Shown piece by piece: positions 8,648-16,210 of a stretch of DNA of 49,018 nucleotides. Source of the DNA: Deltaproteobacteria bacterium (GTDB taxonomy: Bacteria > Desulfobacterota > RBG-13-43-22); the NCBI GenBank assembly GCA_016219225.1, contig JACRBX010000039.1, positions 1-49,018 on the forward strand. Reading direction: 5' to 3'. Both the position numbers and the translations under genes were made by a program. Every line of letters begins with the position of its first letter. The first letter of the stretch is position 1. The notes beneath the pieces were generated by a model, which worked only from the letters and a program-made list of their open reading frames with translations, had not been told where the DNA came from and ran no database searches.

Positions 8648-8897
8648 ATGGGAAGATTGTACGCAAATGAAAATTTTCCCTATCCGGTTATAGAAGAATT
8701 AAGACGTCTGGATCATGATGTTCTAACTATTTATTTATCTTCATCACCACAATCCGAATCATGCAGGCCTAATTGCCTGTACTTATAATCCCGATTTTGC
8801 GGCCTTGGCCCGACAAATTCATTCCGTTATTGAAGATGATAATGCGCTTACCGGAAGATTGATAAGAATTAATCGGCATGGTCCACAAAATGAATAA
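8648..8897 (+). pseudogene. DUF5615 (PIN-like) toxin remnant with internal deletion
   Basis: It starts MGRLYANENFPYPVIEELRRLDHDVLTI, the family's N-terminus with its conserved acidic residue. It then jumps frame to LHHHNPNHAGLIACTYNPDFAALARQIHSVIEDDNALTGRLIRIN, the family's C-terminal third. The middle, about 30 codons that should hold the second acidic cluster and the LTLNRRHF segment, is missing. It directly follows the DUF433 remnant, as in intact pairs. It cannot be active as it stands. Confidence 0.75.
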
Positions 8898-8988
8898 TTC
8901 CGGGCAATCACAAAAGAAAGACTTGTTTTAGTCCGGTAATCAAGTCCGCCAAAGCGAAGGGGCGGTTCTGGATTTTACAAGAAATTTT

Positions 8989-9016
8989 TTGACAAATTAT
9001 GAAGTTATGTTATCCA
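8989..9016 (+). repeat. 28-bp direct repeat, copy 1, flanking a toxin-antitoxin pair
   Basis: Begins TTGACAAATTATGAAGTTAT and ends TATCCA. An identical 28-mer is at 9800-9827. The two copies bracket the intact DUF433/DUF5615 pair. The TTGACA start resembles a -35 box, but I see no well-spaced -10. Confidence 0.85.
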
Positions 9017-9079
9017 AAGCACATTGAGGAGAGACCGTCTGAACGGAGCAGAAGGCCAGGGCTCGATAATTATTAGATT

Positions 9080-9469
9080 TCAGTTTTGTTGAACCCCAGG
9101 TCCTGTTGTTATCCACTTTACCCTTTGCGCGGAAAGGATAACCAGGCGATCTTTAAATTGGGAGGGGGACTGACGGCGTAAAAAAGGGACTAATAGCTTT
9201 AAAACATTTCTCGATGTGGTCGGGTTTACTTTTAATCGAATAACACCGGGATGATGACTCAAAGGGAGAACAACCCAGTCGCCGAAATGCTGATCCAGAG
9301 TAATAAGAATCCTGTTTTCAGAAACAGCTCTGTCCAAGATCTCTTTATCATCGGCCCGGGATTGTCCAATCTCAGAAGCCCGGATTACATTATACTCCTC
9401 TTTATTTAAGGCCTGGGCGACATCCAGATTAAACATTTGATCCAGATAAAGTCGAAATGCCTCAGGCAT
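9080..9469 (-). CDS. DUF5615-family PIN-like toxin
   Basis: 129 residues, predicted PIN-like ribonuclease toxin of a type II toxin-antitoxin pair. It has LYLDQMFNLDVAQAL (first acidic residues), ADDKEILDRAV and NRILITLDQHFGDW, the acidic pattern of DUF5615/Mut7-C-like PIN proteins. It is transcribed after the DUF433 antitoxin and overlaps it by 8 nt, the usual antitoxin-first order. It looks intact. It belongs to the same pair type as the decayed module just upstream, but on the opposite strand. Confidence 0.82.
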   Translation of the reverse strand: MPEAFRLYLDQMFNLDVAQALNKEEYNVIRASEIGQSRADDKEILDRAVSENRILITLDQHFGDWVVLPLSHHPGVIRLKVNPTTSRNVLKLLVPFLRRQSPSQFKDRLVILSAQRVKWITTGPGVQQN

Positions 9470-9692
9470 TGACCGCTCTTACTTCCGTGTGGTCAATGGA
9501 TTCCCTGGCATAAAAGAGTGCGGCCTGGAGGTCTTCTCTTTTTAACTCAGGATAACCGGCAAGTATTATTTCCCAAGATTCCCCCTCAGCAATTTGTTCT
9601 AAAATTACCGAAATGGGTATCCTGGTCCCTTTAATTACCGGCCGCCCATTACAGACCCTGGGATTTATTTCTATCCGGTTAAGAAAATTCAC
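9462..9692 (-). CDS. DUF433-family antitoxin
   Basis: 76 residues, full-length DUF433. INPRVCNGRPVIKGTRIPISVILEQIAEGESWEIILAGYPELKREDLQAALFYA contains the family's GxPVIxGTRIPV core and the helix-turn-helix-like segment that follows. It probably binds its own promoter and neutralises the overlapping toxin. The start is preceded on the minus strand by GGAGGTATACCT, a good ribosome site. Confidence 0.88.
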   Translation of the reverse strand: MNFLNRIEINPRVCNGRPVIKGTRIPISVILEQIAEGESWEIILAGYPELKREDLQAALFYARESIDHTEVRAVNA

Positions 9693-9799
9693 AGGTATAC
9701 CTCCACCAACACATCTAAATTGTTAATATTTTATCTTTCTTAAAAGTATAGGATAGAAAATTACCAAAGGTCAAGAAGAAAAAAATGGTACTTTTTCTC

Positions 9800-9827
9800 T
9801 TGACAAATTATGAAGTTATGTTATCCA
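9800..9827 (+). repeat. 28-bp direct repeat, copy 2
   Basis: Identical to 8989-9016 and in the same orientation. It lies upstream of the DUF433 antitoxin gene, so it could include its control region or mark the edge of a duplicated or inserted segment. Confidence 0.85.
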
Positions 9828-10288
9828 GAGATCATTGATCCATTTATAAAAACCTCTCCTCTAAATCTTGAGGATATATATGGTCAGGATACACATCCCA
9901 AAAGATCCACCCGGTCAGCCAAGGATTAACTTTACCGCGTTTCCCTATTTATTTTAAAGACATCCATGGTCATCAAAATAGTCGGCATGTGGAATTTGTC
10001 TATTTCTGTATATCCCGAAAAATATCATGATATCCGAGAAACAAAATCGTCGAAAAATTCTATCAAGAATTTGTGGAGTATCTTTGTGAATCAAGTTGGT
10101 TATGGTATAGTTGATGTCCCCAGGCAAGATGGGTAGGATAAATTGATAATATCTCTTTAATGCTGAAGATCTTTTTGGATGGGGAGATATGAAGAAAACT
10201 TTAGAATGACTTGTTAGCAAGTTCGAGGAGGTATGTCTGAAGCGAGTTTGTGGTTTAAATAGCCTACCGTGGAATGGAGGGGTAGTCC
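9828..10288. other. AT-rich gap without a recognisable gene
   Basis: About 460 bases. An 88-codon minus-strand frame (9954-10220) has no family signature, no ribosome site that I can see and low-complexity composition, so I do not call it. Around 10210-10221 lies CTTGTTAGCAAG, the complement of the left core of the attC-like site at 10768. This may mark the start of the cassette that carries the DUF3795 gene. Confidence 0.5.
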
Positions 10289-10627
10289 ATGTCTCAAATG
10301 ATCGCCTATTGTGGCCTTGTCTGTTCGAATTGTCCTACATTTCTGGCTACTCAGAATGATGATGATGTTGCCAGGGAAAGAACCGCTGCGTTGTATTCTG
10401 AGAAGTTTGGCTTTGATTTGAAACCTGAAGAGATCAACTGTGATGGATGTAAGTCAGAGGGAGGGAAGCTGATCGGATATTGCCAATCTTGCGCTATCAG
10501 GAAGTGTTGTAGCGGAAAGGGTCTGGACAATTGTGCCATTTGCACTGATCAGCCGTGCGAGATCCTTATTCGCTTCCATGAGTTTTCTGTGGATGCAAAA
10601 GCATGCTTCGAAGCGCTCAAGAAGTGA
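10289..10627 (+). CDS. DUF3795 cysteine-rich protein
   Basis: 112 residues with twelve cysteines in paired motifs: YCGLVCSNCPTF near the N-terminus, CDGC, YCQSCAIRKCC and CAICTDQPC. This is the DUF3795 pattern, likely a zinc- or iron-sulfur-binding fold of unknown function. GGAGGGG lies at a normal distance before the ATG. It is followed by an attC-like site, so it may be an integron gene cassette, a common setting for small orphan proteins. No partner gene is coupled to it. Confidence 0.82.
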   Translation: MSQMIAYCGLVCSNCPTFLATQNDDDVARERTAALYSEKFGFDLKPEEINCDGCKSEGGKLIGYCQSCAIRKCCSGKGLDNCAICTDQPCEILIRFHEFSVDAKACFEALKK

Positions 10628-10767
10628 ATCGGATAGGCCTATGCCTCTCGCGCTGTCAGGTTTTGTCCTCGGCTGAGACCGGATCTTTTTGTGTTCTCTG
10701 AGCTGCAGGCAATCGCTTGAGAGAATATCGTAGCGGCATGAGAACGAAAAAGTGTGGAAATTCGTTT

Positions 10768-10875
10768 GCTAACAAGGCATGCACGCGGACATACAACCAC
10801 GCGGGGCGCATTTTTCGGTGCTCTTTCAAGCTCATTGGCCGCGTGGTTGCGTGCCGGTGATGCCCGTCGTTGGCC
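10768..10875 (+). other. Integron attC-like recombination site
   Basis: 108 bases that fold into an imperfect hairpin with arms of about 36 nt. The left arm runs from GCTAAC through GGCATGCAC to CAACCACGCGG; the right arm mirrors it, CCGCGTGGTTG through GTGATGCC to GTTGGC. The outer ends resemble attC core sites (xxxTAAC ... GTTGGCC). The GGCATGCAC / GGCATCAC mismatch leaves one unpaired G, as the extrahelical bases of attC do. It lies just after a small orphan gene and just before another. The right core deviates from GTTRRRY by one base, and no integrase gene is in the window. Confidence 0.6.
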
Positions 10876-10941
10876 GCTCATTATAGAATGCTTCTATGTC
10901 ATATGAATCCAAGTGGAATGAATACAAAAAAAGGAGGTCCT

Positions 10942-11265
10942 ATGTCTCTTCTCAATTTCATCTTGCAAGGTAAGGCTTCAGGCTATGCCAGTGGTGGCGA
11001 AGGGCAAGAAAGGATATTTGAGGATGGATCACGGGGCTTTGAGTTCGTGGGAGAGCACTATCGGTATTTGGACCGTTACTTCGGCTTTAACCCATTTGCA
11101 GGAACTGAACATATCTATGCCGCGAATGGCCCTTTACTCTGGGTTATGAACTACTATGGACAAGTCCTCCCCACATGTTCCGACCCCATGAAAGTGTACA
11201 CATTTCTCAAGGAAGCTATGCGGTTGGTTTCACCAGCATACCCCTTTCGAGGCCCATCTGCTTAG
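10942..11265 (+). CDS. DUF5680-domain protein, C-terminus probably shortened
   Basis: 107 residues from MSLLNFILQGKASGYASGGEGQ. The ATG at 10942 follows a near-perfect AAAGGAGGT at 10930-10938; an ATG further upstream has no ribosome site. The sequence SRGFEFVGEHYRYLDRYFGFNPFAGTEHIYAANGPLLWVMNYYGQVL matches my memory of DUF5680, a small domain often found alone or after an HTH. Family members usually continue past YPFRGP, but here a stop comes two residues later, so the end may be lost. It lies directly after the attC-like site. Function unknown. Confidence 0.65.
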   Translation: MSLLNFILQGKASGYASGGEGQERIFEDGSRGFEFVGEHYRYLDRYFGFNPFAGTEHIYAANGPLLWVMNYYGQVLPTCSDPMKVYTFLKEAMRLVSPAYPFRGPSA

Positions 11266-11304
11266 GATTGAGACGATCCTGAAAGGTCGGTTTCCTGCCC
11301 AGGC

Positions 11305-11740
11305 AGAGATTTTAACGTAGTTAATTTTTACATTTATAGTCTTACGAATTAGTACGACAGCGTATTTTTTGCTCATGCGCCCCTTAACCGTCATTCCGGC
11401 ATGCCTTAAGCCGGAATCCAGGGACTTTGGTTTTCTCATTTTCTGGAAAAACCTGGATTCCCGATAAAGACATTCGGGAATGACGGGAAAAGTGTCGCTG
11501 TAGTATTAGAAAGTATTCGAGACAATTGATTAACTCGCAATGTTTTTTTAAAATAAAATATGGCGGTAATTTCTGGAGCTTGGTTGTAGCTGAAAACGAA
11601 AAGACTCTAAAAATAGGTCATTTCGAATCATATTTTTTTGAAAACCGCCATAATTAATTTGACAAGATTATTGCATAATTTTTAACGAATAAAGGAAAAA
11701 CCAGACTAAATGTAAAATAAAAAGTCCCTTTAAAATCTCT
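11305..11740. mobile_element. 436-bp non-coding element with 11-bp inverted ends and an 8-bp target duplication
   Basis: The ends are AGAGATTTTAA and its exact inverse TTAAAATCTCT. Both sides are flanked by the same octamer GCCCAGGC (11297-11304 and 11741-11748), a clean target-site duplication. The inside has no gene and contains the MITE-like copy at 11353-11505 as a nested insertion. It also has internal inverted blocks TATGGCGGT and ACCGCCATA. It is probably a non-autonomous derivative of an insertion sequence that makes 8-bp duplications. Confidence 0.7.
11353..11505. mobile_element. MITE-like element, copy 2
   Basis: 153 bases, same orientation and strongly similar to 3444-3624. It starts TACGACAGCG (one change from copy 1) and ends CGCTGTAGTA, with TA at both edges. 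It is shorter because one internal segment around the first palindrome is missing. It is nested inside the 436-bp element. Confidence 0.65.
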
Positions 11741-12001
11741 GCCCAGGCGGGATTCAAGAAGCCAGGCGGTATTATTATGGATTTATATAGATAGGGTAAA
11801 GGTTCGATACAGGATGAACTGAGGAGTGATCCATGCGGTGAGTGTCGGACTCACAGGATTGAAAAGGATGTAATAACAACAAACAAAACATAACCTGAAT
11901 CAACCACAACTTGGTTGCCTCCTCATAGGGACCATCCAAATGATGATCTTCCCTAAGACTCAACTAAATGGTATTATTATTCGATTTGGAGGAATATGGT
12001 A

Positions 12002-12280
12002 ATGGCTAGAATCACCAAGGTTAAGGTATTACAGGATTATCGTCTGAAATTATCTTTTGACAACGGGGTTTGTGGGGAAGTGAACCTCTCCGAGTTAGTT
12101 GGCAAAGGTGTTTTTTCTTTATGGCACGACCGGGATTTTTTTCAACAGGTACGGATTGGTTCTTTCGGTGAACTGGTTTGGGGCGATCAAATTGATCTCT
12201 GCCCGGACTCCTTGTTCCTTAGGATAACGGGCAGGAAGCCGGAAGACATTTTTCCCGTCCTGCGCCGTAAGGCCGCCTAG
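12002..12280 (+). CDS. DUF2442-family protein
   Basis: 92 residues: MARITKVKVLQDYRLKLSFDNGVCGEVNLSELVGKGVFSLWHD, then WGDQIDLCPDSLFLRITGR, the usual DUF2442 sequence. GGAGGA at 11988-11993 is 8 nt before this ATG but only 2 nt before the ATG at 11996, so I prefer 12002. DUF2442 genes commonly pair with DUF4160 genes, as here, and the pair has been suggested to be a toxin-antitoxin system. The role remains unproven. Confidence 0.85.
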   Translation: MARITKVKVLQDYRLKLSFDNGVCGEVNLSELVGKGVFSLWHDRDFFQQVRIGSFGELVWGDQIDLCPDSLFLRITGRKPEDIFPVLRRKAA

Positions 12281-12317
12281 GCCTGAGATCAGTCGTTTTT
12301 TTGGCATCATCATTAAG

Positions 12318-12482
12318 ATGTTCTTTGATGAACATAACCCACCGCATTTTCATGCCGAGTACGGCGGAGATGCTGCTTTGATCGATATCCGTAACCTGTC
12401 AGTCTTTTCCGGCAGATTACCACCACTTCAAAAAATCACGGCAATAAGGGCTGAGCAATGGCAATGGAAAAAGGCTTTATAA
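12318..12482 (+). CDS. DUF4160-family protein, normal start codon apparently lost
   Basis: The frame reads PEISRFFGIIIKMFFDEHNPPHFHAEYGGDAALIDIRNLSVFSGRLPPLQKITAIRAEQWQWKKAL. The HNPPHFHAEY motif is diagnostic of DUF4160. The family normally begins MPxI, but the codon before CCT (12279-12281) is AGG, not ATG, and overlaps the DUF2442 stop. The first ATG in frame is at 12318, which would drop about 12 N-terminal residues and leave 54. It may be a start-codon mutant or may use a weak internal start. Probable partner of DUF2442. Confidence 0.6.
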   Translation: MFFDEHNPPHFHAEYGGDAALIDIRNLSVFSGRLPPLQKITAIRAEQWQWKKAL

Positions 12483-12544
12483 CCGGGTACAGCGCGACTT
12501 GCTACGCCGCGGCTGATCCAGGGCGTTCGGTCTAAGGATAAAAC

Positions 12545-12880
12545 ATGGCAGAATACGGTGAATGGAATCTCAAAGGAGCAACTCTAAGCGATGTAACGGC
12601 GAAGAAGGAATATGGAGTTGACCGAGAATTTATTGTGAGGGGCATACGGGCCGCCAAACTTGAATATCGAGACGGAGCAATGTGGGGAAACTCATATCTC
12701 AGAGTCCTGAGGAACCAACTCGAAAAGTATATAACCGAGGAGCTTGGAAAGGACTACCTGGTGAGAGTCAAGGCTGAGACCGAGTTACTAAAGATCAAGA
12801 AAGAGATATCCGATCTCAAAAAAAAACTGAAGGAGCTTGAGAACAGAAGGATCGCTCTTGAGCATTCATTAAGGAAATGA
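12545..12880 (+). CDS. Conserved hypothetical protein with C-terminal coiled coil
   Basis: 111 residues, family not named. The N-terminal 60 residues (MAEYGEWNLKGATLSDVTAKKEYGVDREFIVRGIRAAKLEYRDGAMWGNSYLRVLRNQLEKYI) look like a small DNA-binding or adaptor domain of the kind seen in excisionase-like proteins. Residues 75-111 are a charged heptad-like coiled coil (LLKIKKEISDLKKKLKELENRRIALEHSL). It stands alone after the DUF2442/DUF4160 pair. A weak attC-like stem precedes it (12479-12536), so it could be a cassette gene. Confidence 0.65.
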   Translation: MAEYGEWNLKGATLSDVTAKKEYGVDREFIVRGIRAAKLEYRDGAMWGNSYLRVLRNQLEKYITEELGKDYLVRVKAETELLKIKKEISDLKKKLKELENRRIALEHSLRK

Positions 12881-13001
12881 TAGGGCAAGCTACATTGGTC
12901 CAAAACGTAAACCGATTCTTAGCGATGAATTGTAAATATATGCCAACAAGGACGATTACTACACATTAACCAAAGGGTCAAATTGACGACGAAAGTCGCC
13001 G

Positions 13002-13035
13002 TAAATTAGGACGCTGATTTTCGCCGATACCCGCA
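13002..13035 (-). repeat. Short dispersed repeat, copy B
   Basis: Reverse-complement match of 3233-3266. A partial echo (TCTGCGTCGATCTGCGTCC) follows at about 13069-13088. Intergenic; function unknown. Confidence 0.7.
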
Positions 13036-13176
13036 GATAACTACTCTATATATTCAAAATCTTGGCAATCTGCGTCGATCTGCGTCCAAAAAGGAAATTC
13101 CTATACCCTCAAGTTACCATCGGACGTTCGGTGACCTGAATATGAAATGTCTTTGCGACGACGGTGAGGGATCGGT

Positions 13177-14295
13177 ATGGTAAGAATCTGGAGGGCGGAA
13201 GCAGTCTATCCGCTGATTGGACGATTGGTCGGTGTTTTTCTTGTTTTCACCATTTTGAGCTGCCTGGTTGAAGCGTCGAACGCAAGTGGAGCAGCATCCC
13301 AGCCCCTGTTTAATGTCGGCTATCAGGCCATTGATTTCAAGTATCGCAAGGACGGGCAGGAGCAAAGGCTTACCGTGGCCGTCTGGTATCCGACCGTGGC
13401 GCAGCCGAAACCCCACACCTACGGGGGACCGACAAGCGGCAACGTCGCGGTCGATGCGGCACCCCGTGCCGAAGGCTCCCCCTATCCTTTGCTGGTTTTT
13501 TCCCACGGATACGGGGGCGGTGGAATCGGCTCGGTATTCTTTACCGAAGCCCTTGCCGCTCGCGGCTGGATCGTGGCCTGCCCGGACCACCACGACAAGC
13601 ACTCGGTCGTCCGCATACGGACCGGTCAAGAGAAGCACTTCGACCGTCTCGGCTTCCTGCAGCAGGCCAGGGAGATAACCGCTTCGGGTCCAGGCGACAG
13701 AGACCGGTATCTGTACCGACTGGACGAGATGAGTCTCGTATTGGACAGCATGATGACTTCCGGCCTTTTCGGGAGGCTCATCGACCAGGACCGCATCGCT
13801 GTCGGGGGGCACTCTTTGGGCGGATTCACGGCGCTGGGACTCTGCGGAACCCTCAAGGAACGCCATGATCCCCGCATCAAGGCCCTATTATTATTCTCGA
13901 CGGGGGCCGGTGGGTATCTGTTCCGGGAAGACGAACTTGCCGGAGTGCGGATTCCATCCATGCTATTTATGGGAGAGCGGGAAGAAAACCAACAGCGCGG
14001 CTTCCAAAAGATGTCGGACCTTTCGGCCAAGATTTACAGAAACGTATCGTCTCCCAAGTACTTCCTTGAGGTCAAAGGGGCCGGTCATTTTTCGTTCAAC
14101 AATCGCTTCTCGGATAATCCCGGGTCGAGACTACTGAGTGGCACCGAAGAGCAGTACGAGGTTATCCGACGCTACTCGATTGCTTTTTTGGAGCAGTACG
14201 TTGCAGGAAAAAAGGACTCCGGTCATGTGCTGGAGCAGAGCGATCCGCACCTTAACCGCTATATCGCGAATCCGGTTGCAGGCGCATCCAGATAA
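13177..14295 (+). CDS. Secreted alpha/beta hydrolase (dienelactone hydrolase / PAF-acetylhydrolase-like)
   Basis: 372 residues. Residues 10-42 form a signal peptide or anchor (LIGRLVGVFLVFTILSCLVEASNA). The mature part has the alpha/beta-hydrolase core: VAVWYPT, oxyanion region FSHGYGGGG, nucleophile elbow GGHSLGG with S213, and GAGHFSF with H304 as likely base. The acid is less certain, possibly in the LFMGERE strand. Proteins of this group hydrolyse esters of short or oxidised acyl chains; the substrate here is unknown. It is a stand-alone gene with a GAGGGA ribosome site. Confidence 0.82.
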   Translation: MVRIWRAEAVYPLIGRLVGVFLVFTILSCLVEASNASGAASQPLFNVGYQAIDFKYRKDGQEQRLTVAVWYPTVAQPKPHTYGGPTSGNVAVDAAPRAEGSPYPLLVFSHGYGGGGIGSVFFTEALAARGWIVACPDHHDKHSVVRIRTGQEKHFDRLGFLQQAREITASGPGDRDRYLYRLDEMSLVLDSMMTSGLFGRLIDQDRIAVGGHSLGGFTALGLCGTLKERHDPRIKALLLFSTGAGGYLFREDELAGVRIPSMLFMGEREENQQRGFQKMSDLSAKIYRNVSSPKYFLEVKGAGHFSFNNRFSDNPGSRLLSGTEEQYEVIRRYSIAFLEQYVAGKKDSGHVLEQSDPHLNRYIANPVAGASR

Positions 14296-14429
14296 GATTT
14301 GGAGAAACTGGAAGCGAGAAGGCAATTATTATTATTTTCCCTGTGGTCCACCTTACGGAATATCCGCATAAAAATGGATAAAAGCCTTTGTGCGGTGGGC
14401 CCAACCCTTTCTTTAAGGAGGAAAAAGCC

Positions 14430-14918
14430 ATGGATAAAGATCAGGTCCTTCGTCAGGAATTGCTGGCCCTTTTAAAAGGTGGAAACGCCCACATGGGTTT
14501 TGCCGATGCCGTTTCCGATTTTCCCATGAAGGCAATCAATACCAAAGTGCCCAACGGCAGCTATACCGTCTGGCACCTTTTGGAGCATATACGCATCGCC
14601 CAGTGGGATATTCTCGATTTTGTCATAAATCCTGACCATCAATCTCCAAAGTTTCCCGACGGCTATTGGCCCGGGGTCGATGAAAAGGCTTCCCCCGGGC
14701 ATTGGAAAAAGACGGTTAAAGGTTTTCAGGCCGACTTGAAGGTCCTGGAAAAATTGGTCAAAGATCCTCAAACGGATTTTTTCGGCCCCATTCCCCATGC
14801 CAAGGATTACACGATTCTTCGGGAGGTCCTCCTGGCGGCTGACCACAATGCCTATCATCTGGGAGAGTTGGTCGGTCTCAGGCGGATTCTCAACCTGAAG
14901 CCCATTTTTGAATATTAA
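14430..14918 (+). CDS. DinB-family protein
   Basis: 162 residues from the ATG at 14430, which follows AAGGAGG at 14415-14421; a longer frame from 14388 lacks such a site. It is a four-helix DinB/YfiT-like fold: histidines in VWHLLEHIRIAQWDI and AADHNAYHLGELVGLR form the usual three-histidine metal site. Such proteins are metal-binding, sometimes thiol-transferases (mycothiol or bacillithiol dependent), often of unknown role. In another context DinB-like domains also occur in the EgtB ergothioneine synthase, but this gene is 6 kb away from egtD and I do not link them. Confidence 0.85.
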   Translation: MDKDQVLRQELLALLKGGNAHMGFADAVSDFPMKAINTKVPNGSYTVWHLLEHIRIAQWDILDFVINPDHQSPKFPDGYWPGVDEKASPGHWKKTVKGFQADLKVLEKLVKDPQTDFFGPIPHAKDYTILREVLLAADHNAYHLGELVGLRRILNLKPIFEY

Positions 14919-15126
14919 ACTCTCACTGGAAGTTTGAAAATTCTCAAGACAAAGGACGGGGAGCAAGAGAAATATTTCTGTTGACTTTCAAGGGCAAGGC
15001 GATTAATAAGAGAGGAATCCGATGGAGCTCTACGTAGCATCCTTTAAGGTTTACTACGGGAGGGTGCTCGCATTATATTTTCAACAATTTTCTTCTGCTT
15101 CCAAAAATAGAAAACAGGTCTAAGAT

Positions 15127-15432
15127 ATGACGGGACATAAGGATCTCGTCTTGATCTATTTAGAAAATCAGCCCGTTTTTTTCGCCCGTATCGAAGATGT
15201 AATCCCGGATATAAAACCCGGCTGGGTACGCATGAAGTTTTTGATTCTTCAAGTACCGCTCTCTCTCGGGGAATGGATCCTCCTGCCGGAATATATTCAG
15301 GGCGAAGAATTTACCATGGGGGGTAAAAAAGTCCGGATTGAAAAAGTTGAGGTTCCTCAAGAAGCCCCGGAACCTCTTCCCCCCAAAACGGAAGGCAAAG
15401 TCGTTTCTATTTCAGATCGAAGGCGAAGATAA
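15127..15432 (+). CDS. Conserved hypothetical protein
   Basis: 101 residues, soluble. HKDLVLIYLENQPVFFARIEDVIPDIKPGWVRMKFLILQVPLSLGEWILLPEYIQGEEFTMGGKKVRIEKV is a compact beta-rich domain that I associate with small conserved proteins of Desulfobacterota-type genomes. The C-terminus is a basic tail (SISDRRRR). It lies 22 nt before the DUF169 gene, so the two are probably cotranscribed. Function unknown. Confidence 0.75.
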   Translation: MTGHKDLVLIYLENQPVFFARIEDVIPDIKPGWVRMKFLILQVPLSLGEWILLPEYIQGEEFTMGGKKVRIEKVEVPQEAPEPLPPKTEGKVVSISDRRRR

Positions 15433-15454
15433 AGTTCTTTAAGGAAACCATCCC

Positions 15455-16210
15455 ATGGAAAATGTGCAGGAATTGGATCGGGCTTTTCGTCGAATCCTTC
15501 AGCTTAAATCGAGCCCGGTGGCTGTCCGGATCATCAAAAACCATGAAGAAATGCCGGTGTTGTTTAAAAGACCGGAAAAACCCCTATCCAGTTTTTGTTT
15601 CGCGGTTATGGAGTCCTTTAAAGGAAAAGGGTTTTTTTTAACCCGGGCCGATGTTCAGTGTACCATGGGGTTGACCACCCTGGGTCTTCGAAAAGAAGGT
15701 TCGAAATTAGGGAAAAACAAACAAGGCGTTCAAATCGGGGTGTTTGGGAATGAACAGGCGGCCCAGAATTATTTTTCGAAGGGGATCTGTCTGCCGGCCG
15801 GCCAAACCCAAGGGGTGGCCATGAGTCCCTTAGAAAAGGCTGTCATGGGTGTGGATGTGGTCCTCTTTAAGGTCAATTCGGAACAAGCCATGTGGTTGTT
15901 GACGGCCACCCAATATCTGACCGGCGGTAGAAACGACCTCTCCGTTGGAACCGGGTTCCAGGGGGTCTGCGGAGATGCCATTGCCTATCCCCTGATGAAT
16001 AAAAAAGTGAACCTGACCGTTAATGGGGTAGGGGACCGCATAGCGGCCACTATGGGTAAAAATGAATTATTTATGGGAATACCGGCCCAATTGATTAGTA
16101 AAATCGCCGCCAATCTCCTTGAAATTTGTCATAAACCCATTTTTAAGGCGCATCATTCCCCAAGGGGTTTTCAGAAAGCCCTCTCTTCGCGGAACGGGCC
16201 CCGGCCTTAA
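15455..16210 (+). CDS. DUF169-family protein
   Basis: 251 residues. SSPVAVRII near the start, FCFAVMESFKGKGFFLTRADVQCTMGLTTLGL and NDLSVGTGFQGVCGDAIAYPLMNKKVNLTVNGVGDR are the DUF169 (COG2043) hallmarks, with conserved cysteines C48, C64 and C172. The family is common in anaerobes and its function is unknown. The last 68 bases overlap the 3' end of the convergent korC-type gene, an unusually long convergent overlap that ties the two transcripts as antisense partners. Confidence 0.85.
   Translation: MENVQELDRAFRRILQLKSSPVAVRIIKNHEEMPVLFKRPEKPLSSFCFAVMESFKGKGFFLTRADVQCTMGLTTLGLRKEGSKLGKNKQGVQIGVFGNEQAAQNYFSKGICLPAGQTQGVAMSPLEKAVMGVDVVLFKVNSEQAMWLLTATQYLTGGRNDLSVGTGFQGVCGDAIAYPLMNKKVNLTVNGVGDRIAATMGKNELFMGIPAQLISKIAANLLEICHKPIFKAHHSPRGFQKALSSRNGPRP

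Noticed and set aside
9954-10220. 88-codon minus-strand frame
   Set aside because: No ribosome site, no recognisable domain; AT-rich accessory DNA.
10639-10881. 80-codon minus-strand frame
   Set aside because: It runs through the attC-like palindrome and has no protein-like features.
11775-11963. 62-codon minus-strand frame before the DUF2442 gene
   Set aside because: Composition not protein-like, no ribosome site, no homology that I recognise.
13114-13866. 250-codon minus-strand frame opposite the secreted hydrolase
   Set aside because: The plus strand encodes a clear alpha/beta hydrolase with signal peptide; the minus frame is a shadow.
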